A DNA stretch of 64,000 bases. It comes from Warburgia ugandensis. Its lineage: Eukaryota > Streptophyta > Magnoliopsida > Canellales > Canellaceae. The stretch is from positions 33,179,217 through 33,243,216 of the forward strand of contig CP141139.1 of the NCBI GenBank assembly GCA_035236585.1, read 5' to 3'. Of this stretch, positions 1 to 10,781 are shown piece after piece (within the stretch, counting starts at the first letter, position 1; every line of letters starts with the position of its first letter). A program made the position numbers and the translations under genes. The notes beneath the pieces are model-generated. The model saw nothing but the letters and a program-made list of their open reading frames with translations. It did no database searches and was not told where the DNA came from.

Positions 1-520
1 GAGGGAGATGGGCTTATCTGGGCAGCTGGAGATAGTCTCCCTTCTTCTGGTGGTGTTGCTCCTATGACGCCTGTCGGAAACCCTGATAAGTGGACAAATC
101 TAGTGAAATCGTAAAGGCCAAGGGAGGGAGAAGGAAGAGAAGAAGAGAAAAGGATGGTCGGCCCAAAGGGAGGACTTGGGCCGTGCGGGATTTTGTAGGG
201 AACAAGGAAGGGGTTTTTTGATTTTTGCCTGAAGCCCTAGCTTGGCCAGAGAAGAAGAACAAGGAAGGGGTTTTCGTCTTTTTTCTTTTTTTAGGTTCAA
301 TTTACAAAAATGCCCTTAATCTTTAAATGCTTATAACTTCTTCATACGAACTCCATTTTTGGTGTTCTTTGAGGCATTGGATTCCATTTTGAGTGTAGAA
401 TCTAATGGTATTGAATTTTTTCACAAATTCTTATGTTTACTATTTAATTTAAGATAAAATATCCAACTACCTCTTAAGACTAGTAAACATATATTAATTC
501 CCAAAAAGAGATAAGTTACA
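1..520 (-). mobile_element. Long gypsy-type LTR, 5' portion (cut by window edge)
   Basis: Read on the minus strand, this matches the promoter-proximal part of the long LTRs at 7843-10530 and 46346-49159. The shared block lies at about 300-400: an AACxGAGTT-like motif, a run resembling CGTATGAAGAAGTTAT, then a GGGCAxTTTTGTAAATT-like stretch. The LTR edge is placed near 520, where the plus strand reads TTACA (TGTAA on the minus strand), but no flanking duplication can be tested because the other end lies outside the window. The purine-rich stretch at 120-270 is the pyrimidine-rich leader seen from the other strand, so open frames here are shadows. Confidence 0.6.
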
Positions 521-959
521 GCATCAGTGGTAAGTGGTAAACATTATAGTTGTTCTTCATACAAATGTCTTCAAAATTTGGGTCATTACACTATTGCTAC
601 TATGTTTTGTTATTTATGCGCATTTTTATATTAATGAACATGAGATGTATAATTCTATATTTGATGAGTAAGCTTAGCTATGTGATTTTCACATTTACTA
701 ATTTTGAATTAATGATGGGCGCATGGATGTGACATAGAACTCCAGTCTAGTGAATATGAATTAAAGTAAATTTACAATTGATAGAATGTGAGGAGACTAA
801 GTTTTCATTTGTTAATTTTTACATTATACTATTGTGAATTAGGTAAATTGCATCACATGTGTTAAATGCATAAGTCTAAAAAACAAAGAAGACTCTACTA
901 GATTTTCAATAGACATGAGTGGTTCATTTCACTATCTAAACAATGCCCTAAACCATAGC
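521..959. other. AT-rich stretch with no recognised feature
   Basis: No coding signal, RNA gene or repeat family was recognised. A 60-codon open frame at 550-732 has no family resemblance and sits in AT-rich sequence, so it is best explained by chance. Confidence 0.5.
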
Positions 960-2095
960 CCCAGGGTTGGCGTTGGGCCAGTCTTAGTATCAAAGCAAGG
1001 ATTTAGGTAATTTGGGATGAACTTGTTTTGTTGGCTTTGAATTGTTGTCGACTAAGAGATTGTCATGTTATGTATCTCTTTGATGTGACTTGATCAACAG
1101 TTAATTATTATCTACCTGAATAACTTATTACTGGCTCAATGGTTTGACATTTGTGAAAGGTGCAAGCATGATTAAGATTAGGAGCAATGACTCAAGTTGT
1201 GGAGGATCAACGTTGTGTACATGTGATCCAATCCAAGATGCTATTGGATAGATGGCTCAGGCAATTGGACTTTAGCCCCCTAGTTGCACTAGCCTTGCAA
1301 GCCCCCAAAGAGGTGGTAAGCTGGGAAATACTTGCTTGTAGAAGTTCATGAAGTTGGGGCCACCCAAGTTTGATGGGATGTCATTGAAATCTTGTAGGTA
1401 CATCAAACCAGACCTTACTGCCATTGAAGGTACATCAAAGGTTTCAAGTGTTGTTTAATTCTGGCTGAACACAATTTTTTCATTTCTTCTTTGAATGTCT
1501 ATGATTTGAATTTTAACACTAAACCACTAGATTCAACATTGGGGATTGAGTTGTCAGTGGGATTAAGTATTACCTCAAATAGGGTTTGTTGAGGATGTGA
1601 TATTGAGGTGACAAGTGACACTAGATTTGATGGGTACAGATATCACTCCTTCGATTATAGGGATGGATTTCTTGCCTGAGTATCTTACCACCAATGACTA
1701 TAGTTGAAAGAGGGTAACTTTCATTTTTTCCAAATGGGGTTCATTTTTGTTTCTATACCAAAGGAGGATTATGGTTGCCCACAATCCATGTTGAATATAG
1801 ATGTCAGAAGGACTACAGTGGTTGGATGGTGAGTATATTGGGTCATGATTTTGATGGCACTGGGATTGACATGATTCCAATGGTGAGGAAATTTATAGAT
1901 GTTTTGCCTGAAAAATTAATGAGCTTACCTCCAAGGACGGAAGTTGACTTTATAATTGAGCTTTATCTTAGTGTTTCATCAATTTCACTTAGTATGCACT
2001 AAATGGCACCATTTGAATTGAACAAGTTGAAGGGCAATTGGAGAAGTTATAGGATAAAGGTTTCATTCACCCTAGCATCTTGCCATGGGGGGCGC
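960..2095 (+). mobile_element. Decayed Ty3/gypsy gag-protease-RT fragment
   Basis: Plus-strand translation in patches gives gypsy signatures in the right order. Around 1640-1700 there is an IIGMDFLPEY-like protease-end motif (family: VILGMDWLxxY). Around 1890-2000 there is a linker resembling FIDVLPEKLxxLPPRTEVDF followed by an IxLxxSxxxIS patch (family: FPDVFPEELPGLPPxREVEF). At about 2050-2095 comes the LxDKGFIxPS-like entry to the reverse transcriptase. A GTATCAAAGCA sequence near 988 may be a worn primer site. Similarity stops abruptly near 2095 and no LTR pair was found. It is old, with many breaks. Confidence 0.6.
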
Positions 2096-3984
2096 TGATG
2101 TTATTTGTAATATTCTAATGATCCTAGCCATTATGTTTCTAACTTTTCTTAAGTTTTAAAATTAATGGTAAACAATTTCACCATCTATTTTATAACCAAG
2201 ATTGTAATTGTTGGGATCATTTAATGGATAAGACTTTGGGAGTGTGGCCTATATAATAAAAATGGAAGCATTTTGAATGATTTAGATCTTCAAAAATTAG
2301 GCCCACCTAGATTTATAATCGTTTATACCATTTAGTAAGGAGTTCACTAAAAGTAATATATATATATATATATATATATATTGGTGCCAAAGCCATACTG
2401 CCCTTCAAAATGTTTCAATTGACCCTAAAAGTTTTGGTTATACAATGTATACCCTAAACAAACTAGAAAAGGTCAATTTGGGCCATTTTAAGTCATCATT
2501 ACTCTATGTCATTGAGAATAGCTTATGTGGGTTAGTCTACCTCGTAACTTTGATCCCATATTGAGATTCAAGAAGTCTGGTTGAATCTCAATTTTGTAAC
2601 CTTCTCTCTTAGTTTTCTTTTCCATTTAAACCACTTTTTGTTTCTTTTTGGGTTTAAACTATTATATTCCATTCCTTTTCTTGTCTTCTATTTAAAGTAA
2701 ATATAAAAATAATATTCTTTTGAAGAAAATTTTAAATTTTAAATGTTTCATGTTCAATGTTTTGTTTCATATGTCCTGTTACATTGCTTATTGTTTTGTT
2801 TCTTGGATTTGTTTTATTTTAATGATTAAAAGGGTTATTTAGCCCTCATGATAATGATGGTGTTGGGGTGGTGGTGATCATAGTGGTAAAAAAGTAGAAA
2901 TGGAAGACAATGGGCCCCACATCACTACTTCATGAGACTCAACTTGTGTGTTTTATTTTTCCAGACGTGGCAACCCACCAAACTATTTCAATTGCCATGT
3001 TAGTTAAAAAAGACACGTAGACAAAGCAAAAAAACACACATGGACAAAGCAAGACCCATCATCCATTTGCCTAATGAAAAACAAATAGAGAATCACATTG
3101 AACTCGTTTAGAAGGTTTAGGGTGTAGATTGATGCAATTAAAAGTTTAAAATGTATACTGAAACATTGTCTTATAGCACAAGGCACATATATTAGAAAGG
3201 GAGATAATTATCTATGAAAATTGTATTTATTTCTTTAAAAAATTTTAATTATAAATACTGAGTATTTTTTAGTTCATCCTTGAGTATTTTTGAGTCTTTT
3301 ATTTTAGCTCTACTTGGACCACTTTCAAGTTGGGTAGCTTTCGAGTTTTTAAACTATGCTTCAAAGACTATCTTGAAAGCAAGTTGATTTTATACAAAGT
3401 GTTTGCTCAAACAAAACATTGTACATAGTCTTCCAGAATGTATATTGAACAATTTCAAATTATGTTGTTGAAATTATTTAGCTTAGATCATTACTTAATA
3501 ATTTCAGATTCATATCACAGTCCCAACTACTAATCTACATCTGAGATAATTTAAGAACTATATATTTGAAATTGAATCCAATTTTTGCTCACATAAAATA
3601 TGTCACAAAATAGACTTCCATGTTGTATGAGACCAAGTTGTCAAGCGATTGGCCAATTTATGGGTCGTCTCTACAAAAACATCAATGGACCAATAATTAA
3701 CCAAGCCACTTCTCATTTAATGTTTTATTTGTCCCAGACAAGTTGAAATTGGTTTCTAAGGAACCTTCAACTTGAGGGGACAAGTTAATGTGTATGTAAG
3801 TTAAGAATGCATTTTATCTCTTTCCTTTGTTGTGATCTACCTTGTTGACACTTCTTTCATTTTTCTCTTGTACACATGTCAACACTAAGGTGAATCACAT
3901 TAACATCAAAGAAATAAGGTTTTTACATCTTCTCTATTCTTTCTTTTTTTCTTGTTGTACCACTTTTAGGTTGTTATCATTCAT
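2096..3984. other. AT-rich intergenic stretch, nothing recognised apart from a TA microsatellite
   Basis: No gene, RNA or named repeat recognised on either strand. The stretch follows the end of the gypsy fragment and runs to the stop codon of the germin-like pseudogene. A CAACTTGAGGGG sequence near 3768 resembles the polypurine end of copia elements, but no LTR is visible beside it. Confidence 0.4.
2356..2381. repeat. (TA)n microsatellite
   Basis: About 13 perfect AT dinucleotides in AT-rich intergenic DNA. No associated gene. Confidence 0.95.
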
Positions 3985-4450
3985 CTACAACTGGTTCTGG
4001 AGATAATCAATGATTGCCTTATCCACTTGGAAGACCTCGACTAGAACATCAGCACTAATTGGGGGTTCGTCCTGAATGTATTGTCGTTGGTGTTGATGCA
4101 TCCTAGGTTGTCACTGCTTAACCCTATCATGGCAAGATCATTTGTTTTTCCAACATTGACTTGGAAGTGGACAAGACCTTGTGGGAAGTTAAAGCCATCA
4201 CCCTTCTATAAGATCTTGGATATGAAATGATTCTCAGGGAAGGAGGTGATGAAGCTGACACTAAGTGTACCTTCTAGGACAGTCAACATCTTGATGGCTC
4301 GTTGGTGTATATGGGGAGTCACTATACCACATGGTGCAAAATCTAGACGAGTCATAGCAATGCCAAGTGTTTAGTCAAAGTAGTTGCACCATAGTAAATG
4401 GGGTCACTGGCCTCTATAAGCTTTGGGTCTTTGCAAAGTTTGCCTACTAA
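3985..4450 (-). pseudogene. Germin-like protein pseudogene (cupin, C-terminal two thirds)
   Basis: On the minus strand this translates to the core and C-terminus of a germin-like protein. Germin-like proteins are secreted plant cell-wall cupins; some have oxalate oxidase or superoxide dismutase activity. A GKLCKDPKL segment lies near 4425-4444. LDFAPCG follows, then cupin box 1 with PHIHQRA (the HIH codons at 4305-4313) and LEGTLSVSF. Cupin box 2 follows as FPQGLVHFQVN, then GLSSDN, and the usual C-terminal helix as VFQVDKAIIDYLQ ending in TAG at 3985-3987. It is dead: an in-frame stop at 4206-4208 before box 2, a frameshift at the five-G run at 4061-4065, and another frame change with missing residues around 4370-4390. 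The metal-ligand Glu of box 1 is Lys here (codon 4290-4292). No signal peptide or start was found. Whether it was a full gene copy or a fragment cannot be told. Confidence 0.85.
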
Positions 4451-4562
4451 AGAGTTATAAAATAAGAGAAATGAGAACTACTCAGATATGAAGGGGATGC
4501 AAATTAGTGTTCACCAATAACAACAACAATAATGATAGTAAGACAAATTGTACTAGTAACAA

Positions 4563-4775
4563 AGGGGCAGCTTGGTACATGAAGGTCCCACATATGCAGG
4601 ATCTAAGGAAGGGACAGACCACAAAAGGCCTATATTACGCAGCCTTATCTTGCATTTTTGCAAGAGGTTGTATGCCACCTTATCTTGCATTTTTGCAAGA
4701 GGTTGTTTTCATGCCTTAAACCCATGACCTTTTAGGTCACATGATTATCAAGTCTACCATTGCACTAAGGTTGCC
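4563..4775 (-). mobile_element. tRNA-derived SINE, Au-like
   Basis: On the minus strand it starts near 4775 with a pol III box A (TAGTGCAATGGTAG) and a box B (GGTCATGGGTTTAAG), the worn tRNA head of the plant Au SINE. It continues with the family's AACCTCTTGCAAAAATGCAAGA and GACCTTCATGTACCAAGCTGCCCC-like body and stops near 4563. A 35-bp segment containing TTGCATTTTTGCAAGAGG is nearly duplicated in tandem at 4643-4707, which the usual Au consensus does not have. An AACAACAACAATAAT simple run lies just left. AATAATGATAG on the left and AATAAAATAG on the right may be a worn target duplication, but this is weak. It lies about 110 bp upstream of the germin-like pseudogene. Confidence 0.8.
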
Positions 4776-4819
4776 AATAAAATAGTCTTTTCATCAATAT
4801 TTTCTTAGAGCAATGAAAT

Positions 4820-7735
4820 TGTAATGCCCCAAGCAATTTATGCTATTTTTGTATCCATTTGACAAAAATGAATTGGACATTTCTATAGGAAATGAACCGT
4901 GTTAAATGTTTTACTTTATTTAAAATATTAAATGAATGAATTTGTAATAAAACTTAGTACCATTAGATTCTACTTGAAAAATGAAATCCAATGGCTCAAA
5001 GAACGTCGAAAACGGAGTTCGTATGAAGAAGTTACGACAATTTAAAGATTAGGGGCAATTTTGTAATTTATCTTTAAAAAACGAAAAAGATGAAAAACGC
5101 AGGGGGCCGTTTTGATAATGGCACCCCCTGTCTTCTTCCTCTTGATTTCTTCAGAAACCCCCAGTTTCCAGAGGTTTCCACCACTGCACTGCCATTGGCA
5201 ATACCGCCATAGTATGGCTATAAAAAGCCCTCTTCCCTCCTCCTCAGACAGCCCTTTCTCCTCCACCTTCTCCGACTGTCAAGGAAGGATTTTGACGAGC
5301 AAGGGTTTCAGCATGGAAAAAAATGCATCTTCAGTGATGGGCATCTTCCGGCACTGCCCAGGTAAGCCCTCACACCTCCCCTCTGTTTCCCCTCTCTTCT
5401 CCCTCTTCCTTTTCCCCCAGATCCCGACCAGATCTGGTTCATTTTCTGGCCAGAAATCACCAGATTTCTAGAACGAACTAGACGGGCTGAAAACTAGTCA
5501 CAGATGGCACATCCCAGGGCGCACGGGTGTGACGCATGCCTGTAATGAGCCCCCACCCTTTCCATCTTCCGGCTGGGGAAATGCCGTAGAAACAAGAGAA
5601 GAGGGGTTTCCTCTGAAACCCGTCGAAACCTAGTTGTCACGGGGATGCACCTCGTGACACATTGGGTGAACGTGCTCCCTAGGCCAGTTCTCTCACATGC
5701 ACGCCACATGCAGGCGCAGTCCTAGGTTTGATAGGGACCCACGAGCTCCCTGGGAGCCAAGGCACGTCACAACTGCGCCAAAAACACATCTGCGCGATGC
5801 CATCCAGGACGCGCGTCATAGCGCATAGCTTGGGCATGTGTGTGCGAGTGAACACGGCCCCTGGCACGGCCCGCGGACACACGCAACGTGAGGGTGCGGG
5901 TCCCAGTTCGACCAGGGCACGCAAGCGTGCTGAGAACTGTGATGCGCGAGCCTCACGTGGATGAAATTGGCTCCTTCGTGATTTTGGAACACTAAAAATG
6001 CAATTTCAGGAGCTGTAAGATTTCAATTGACGATTTGAAAGAACCATCACATCTGTATGAATGATGCGGACCTACTGCAACTATAAAATTAGGATCAGAG
6101 GACAAATTATAAAGTCTAACCATTGAATAGTAGATCCATATCATAGGATCTAGCTTGACACTGTATTAGGCAAGGACCTATGACCCTAAAGGGCAGATCT
6201 AGCCATTAATCTAGTGATCTAACTAGTTAATTCTAAATAGATCAAAATTGATAAGGACTCCTTGTTATCCATTCATATCCAGGATTTTATAAATGAGACC
6301 TAGGGTCGGGTTGAGTAATGAAGGACGCAACTCTAGGAAACTTCGAGGTAGGTAGTCTGATACTGCTAGATTTAATACGTATCTTAAACTCAAACTTGCT
6401 TTATTTCCGTGTTTGCATGTTTTTAAGATATGATATTCGTATGCGGGTATACAGACTTATCTTCACAAGTTATATCCTTGAAACCACTTGACTCTATCAC
6501 CATATTTAGAATGCTTTTTGAGATGTGATGTTTTTATACAAGCGCGAGGAATTGTATTCATGATTTACGGCTTTGAATATGATATTAGCATAAATTGATT
6601 TCTGCATTGCTCGCATGGTTGAAAAGAAATGCATAAATTGTATAATTTAAGTTGATATTGGGACTATGTATGTTATTGGGCTATTGAGCTTAGTGGGTGC
6701 TATGCTGAGGGGTACGGGTTTGGCCTCCCGGCCTCTACCACCAAAAAGGTGAATGGTATCGCTGCCAAAAATGGCATTGTCCCTTCCCTGACTGCTGTGG
6801 TAAACAGGGATGACCACTGGAGGTGTTCACGGCACCCTTTTGGGGACATATCCATAGTCACTGTGGAGGCTATGGTGGACTGGTCTCTAGATACCGGAGA
6901 CACACGATTCAGAGGGGTTCTGGTCATGAGCATAGTGACCCTATGATTTCGGTGTGATTGATATGCATATAGCATTGAGATGGTCGTATACGAGTACTCA
7001 TGACCAGTTGGCATGACATGTACGCCGAGAGACTCATGTGCATGATACTAGCATATGTTTGAATGATGACTATTTTAAGATTTTCATGAGTATTCTATGT
7101 GACTCCCTGGTTTGATGTATTTGCCGAAATCTTCGTGTATGGACCTATTGATTTCTATTTTAGTCGTATTCATATGACGTGATTTGTATACGGATTCCAT
7201 GATTGAAAAAACATCAATAAGCTTATGTTTTATGCATAACTATGCATGCTTACGCAAAATAAATCATTGATGTTTTACATAAAAAGATCTTGGAACCATG
7301 CATGAACATACCGTGTTTTCAAAATAGTAGTATCAGATGACTTACTAAGTATGAGAAATACTCACCCTAATATATTATTTTTCTAGATTAGCTCCACACA
7401 GAATTAGAAAAAGCATCAGGAACATGTTAGGGCAACAATCAAGTGACTGATGAGAAGACAAGCATGAATGTAAGTAAATAGTATTTATTTGCAATTGGGC
7501 TATGAGCTGTGATGGATAGACCTGGGAAGACATTTATGATTACAATAATTTTTAAAAACTACTTTGATTATTGTGAAAGCAAATGACACTCGGGGTGTTC
7601 AAAATGAGTTTAAATGAAATGATTTTTCCACTACATTGCATGGTTTTTATAAAATGGTTTTCAAATAGGGATGCATCCCATCTTAGGAATTAGATATTGC
7701 ATTTAAAAATGCATGGGAAAACCCGAGTTGTCACA
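4820..7735 (+). mobile_element. Solo long LTR (2916 bp), Ty3/gypsy chromovirus type
   Basis: Starts TGTAATGCCCC and ends GTTGTCACA, flanked on both sides by a perfect 5-bp target duplication GAAAT (4815-4819 and 7736-7740). No primer site, coding domain or second LTR lies inside, so it is a solo LTR left by LTR-LTR recombination. The ending and the internal blocks match the LTRs at 7843 (minus), 46346, 61591 (minus) and, more distantly, element E. A TATA box CTATAAAAAG lies at 5218-5227, followed by a pyrimidine-rich leader. Donor-like and acceptor-like splice motifs lie at 5362, 6282, 6348 and 7386 (see findings). A 119-codon open frame at 5112-5471 lies across the promoter and is not a gene. 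Confidence 0.9.
5218..5227 (+). promoter_or_regulatory. LTR TATA box
   Basis: CTATAAAAAG about 400 bp into the solo LTR, just before a CT-rich leader. The same layout occurs in related LTRs: CTATAAATAG at 33130-33139 in element E, CTATAAAG near 46784 and CCTATAAATT (minus) near 10255-10264. Inferred pol II promoter; whether it is active is unknown. Confidence 0.7.
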
Positions 7736-7740
7736 GAAAT

Positions 7741-7842
7741 GGCTCATGATCACGTAAATTTTAGGCTAATTGGTTGAGGGCTTGAATTAATGTTTGACTG
7801 TTAAAAATTTAATGTACAAAGTTTAAATTCATCATCTGAAAT
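7741..7842. other. Short spacer between two inverted LTRs
   Basis: About 100 bp of AT-rich DNA. Both ends carry GAAAT: the right duplication of the first LTR at 7736-7740, and the flank of the next LTR at 7838-7842. Confidence 0.7.
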
Positions 7843-10530
7843 TGTGATGACCCGGGTTTTAGGATGCAATTTAATAAAAACACAGCGAGATCGATCTTTA
7901 CTTTTAAAACACTTTGTGCAAAAAAATGCAGGGAAAATTTTTCTTTTTCAGAAATCATTGTATAAAGAGCCCAAGTGTCATAATGAACTCTCAATGCATA
8001 GTGCCATAGCAATTTATAGACCAAATCGAAACAAATATTACTCCCAGGATTGTTAGTCACAGCCATAGCTATAAACAAATACTTACAACCAAGCTTACAG
8101 CAGGTACCAAAAGAATCACTAATTAAGTCTTACCTTTTCCTACTCGACTGTGGGTCTAATGCCTCTTGATACTCCTTCTATTTGTATGTTGTTTGATCTG
8201 AAAAATAATAGATTGGGTTGAGTATTTATCATACTCAGTAGGTAACCTGACACTACCCTTTTTGAAAACACAGCAATGCATTATACAAAGTTCAAAAGGT
8301 TTGCCTATACGACATTGGGATGCTTAATTTGAAATAAGTGCACATTTGTATGACAATGAATGTAAGCAATGCTATCTATTGAAGTTCTTTATTAAACCTC
8401 AGTATGCAATACTAGCAGTATGTCTAATTTTAGAAAGCCAAAATCAATACAAATCAATATATCCATGTCATGAGAACTACACAATACGGCAAATCAATGA
8501 GTCAGAAATAATGATCAGGAAATACTTAAAATAGTCTTCATATAAGTCAAACGATAGCATCATGAGCAGGGTCTCAAGTCAACTGGTCACGAGTACTCAT
8601 TTATGACCATTTCAATGCTATATGCATATCAATATGATTGAAATCATAAGGTCACTATGGTCACGACTAGAATCCCTCTGGATCACGTGTCTCCGGTATC
8701 TAGAGAGCAGTCCACCATACCTCCATGGAAACTATGGATATGTCCCCAAAAGGGTGCCGTGAACAACTCCAGTGGTCGTCCCTGTTTACCATGGCAATCA
8801 GGGAAGGGACAATGCCGTTTTTGGCAGTGATGCCATCCACCTTTTTGGAGGCCGAGAGGCCAACCTCGTACAACCCCTCAGCATAGTTCCCACCAGGCTC
8901 ATTAGCCCAAAAACATACATAGATGATCCAAATCACAATTAACATAATTCATTCAATTTATGCATTTGTTTTCAAAGTATGTGAGTATTGCATGAAATCA
9001 ACTCATGCTAGTACCTTATTCAATGTCATGAATCCATAACTCGTATAAAAACATTATTTCCCAATAGCATTCTTAATTCAATGCAAGATCTTTCAAATAC
9101 ATAAATCATGAAAGCAAGTCCAGCATACTTGTATAAGAACAACATGGTTTAAAATACATACTCAATACAGTAATAAAAACAAGTAACTTAATTAAAGTTT
9201 GGGATGTATTTTGAAAATAGAGTAGTATTAGACTACATACCGCAAGCTTCGTTTCTGAGCTCGTGCCTGTCTTTAATTCGAGTCAATACCTTGGTAAAGT
9301 CCTGAATGATGTTCAAACATAAGATCCAGACGTTATTTCTAGGTTCACAGGGCAAAGGTTAGATCTATATGATTTGTTGGTTTTTAAGGATCACTCTATG
9401 ACATTCTTAGGTTGATCTTTATCTAAGCATGTCCTAAGGTCTCTCTTAAATCAAATTATAAGGTTTGATCATGGTTGATCTTATGGATTTATGATATCTC
9501 TATGGCATTATAGTTACCTACTTTAATCCCTTGATCCTAAATTTCATAGTCTGATTAATTGGGATTTTAGTGTCGCGCCAAGGACCGCGTTCGCATGCGC
9601 ATGCATGCCCAAGCGATGCGTTATGACGCATGTCTTGGATGGCGTAACGCGGACGCGTCTTTGGTTCAGCTGCGGTGTGCCTTGGCTCCCAGGACGTCCC
9701 ATGCGTCCCGGTCGAGCCAAGAAACTATTCGCACGTGACATGTGCACGAGGACAAACCCCAGGGAGCTCGGCACAGGGGCGTGTTATTCCATGCTCCCTT
9801 GGCCCTCTCGTGCACCCCTGGGAGGCCCGTATGCCCCTGGGAGGCACTGTCTTTCGATGGGTTTTCACCCGTCTGGCACCTCCCTCCGAAAATCAGTGTT
9901 TTTTCGGCTAGAAAACACCCAGATTTGATGTGGATTTGGGCTGGGAAGGAGGGGGAAAGGAGGACTAGCATGGGCAGCCTAGAATGGCACCCTGGTCGTA
10001 GGCCTAGGGTTCTGTAACAGACCCATCTTCCCGAATGGGTTCTCTGGCCAGGAAATGCCAGATCCAGTTGGATTCTGAGGGAAAATGAAGGGGAAAAAGT
10101 GAAGGAAAGAGAGGAGAAGAGAAGCTTACCTGGGAACTGTAGATGGAGTTGGTCTTACGCTTGGGATGCTTGCTCAAAACCCTCCTTGCTGGAGACGGTA
10201 TCGAATTGGGTTTGAGCCAGAAATGCTATGATGGAGAAGGGGGAGTGGGGAGAAATTTATAGGAGAGGGAAGGCGGTGCCATCCTATGACAGTGCCGCCA
10301 TTTTTCCTGGAACCGCCTTGTAGAGGCGATGCTGGAAGTTCTGGAAGTAGCTGGAGGAGGAAGACGATGGGGGGTGCCGTTATCAAAATGACCCCTGCGT
10401 TTTTAGTCTTTTTCGTTTTTAGGTATAATTTACAAAAAAGCCCTCAATCTTCAAACGCCTATAACTTCATACGAGCTCCGTTTTCGGCGTTCTTTGAGGC
10501 CTTGGATTCCATTTTAAGTGAAATAGAACA
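7843..10530 (-). mobile_element. Long LTR (about 2.7 kb), minus strand, same family as 4820-7735
   Basis: On the plus strand it begins TGTGATGACCCGGG (the reversed LTR end) and runs as an inverted relative of the neighbouring solo LTR. The conserved block reading GxxGIVPSLxAMVNRDDHW lies at about 8700-8870 on the minus strand. A CCTATAAATT promoter lies at 10255-10264, a CCAG|GTAAGC donor-like site at 10129, and a shared AACGGAGCTCGTATGAAG block near 10470. The left flank is GAAAT. The right edge is not clear: similarity to relatives fades near 10520 before a typical TGTAAxG terminus is seen. No coding domains, so it is probably another solo LTR. Confidence 0.8.
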
Positions 10531-10781
10531 TGCATGAGACGAGACTTTACAGTGAAACATTAATATGTGTACAGGGAAATAAATACACATCCATCATATA
10601 TGTGCAAATAAATAATGCATAATTTGATATTCACCATCCAACGAATACCAAGATAAGAGAAAAGCTTTACTACACCCAACACTATTTAGAGCTTCCATCT
10701 GGTCGTCGATCCCTCTTATACATGGTCTATGAGGGTGGCTATAAAAAGTTGAGAAGGTTAGTTCTCAAGAAAAATAAAATA
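10531..10781. other. Unidentified 250-bp spacer
   Basis: Between the faded end of the minus-strand LTR and the short LTR at 10782. No coding or repeat signature recognised; it may hold the unrecognised terminus of the preceding LTR. Confidence 0.4.

Noticed and set aside
3760-3785. CAACTTGAGGGG as a copia polypurine tract
   Set aside because: No LTR start follows and no copia RNase H precedes it; too short to stand alone.
5112-5471. 119-codon plus-strand open frame
   Set aside because: Begins upstream of the TATA box and crosses the inferred transcription start of the LTR; no relatives show a kept frame.
9605-10017. Several overlapping frames of 76-107 codons on both strands in GC-rich DNA
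   Set aside because: Leader of the minus-strand LTR; overlapping frames on both strands without homology are composition artefacts.
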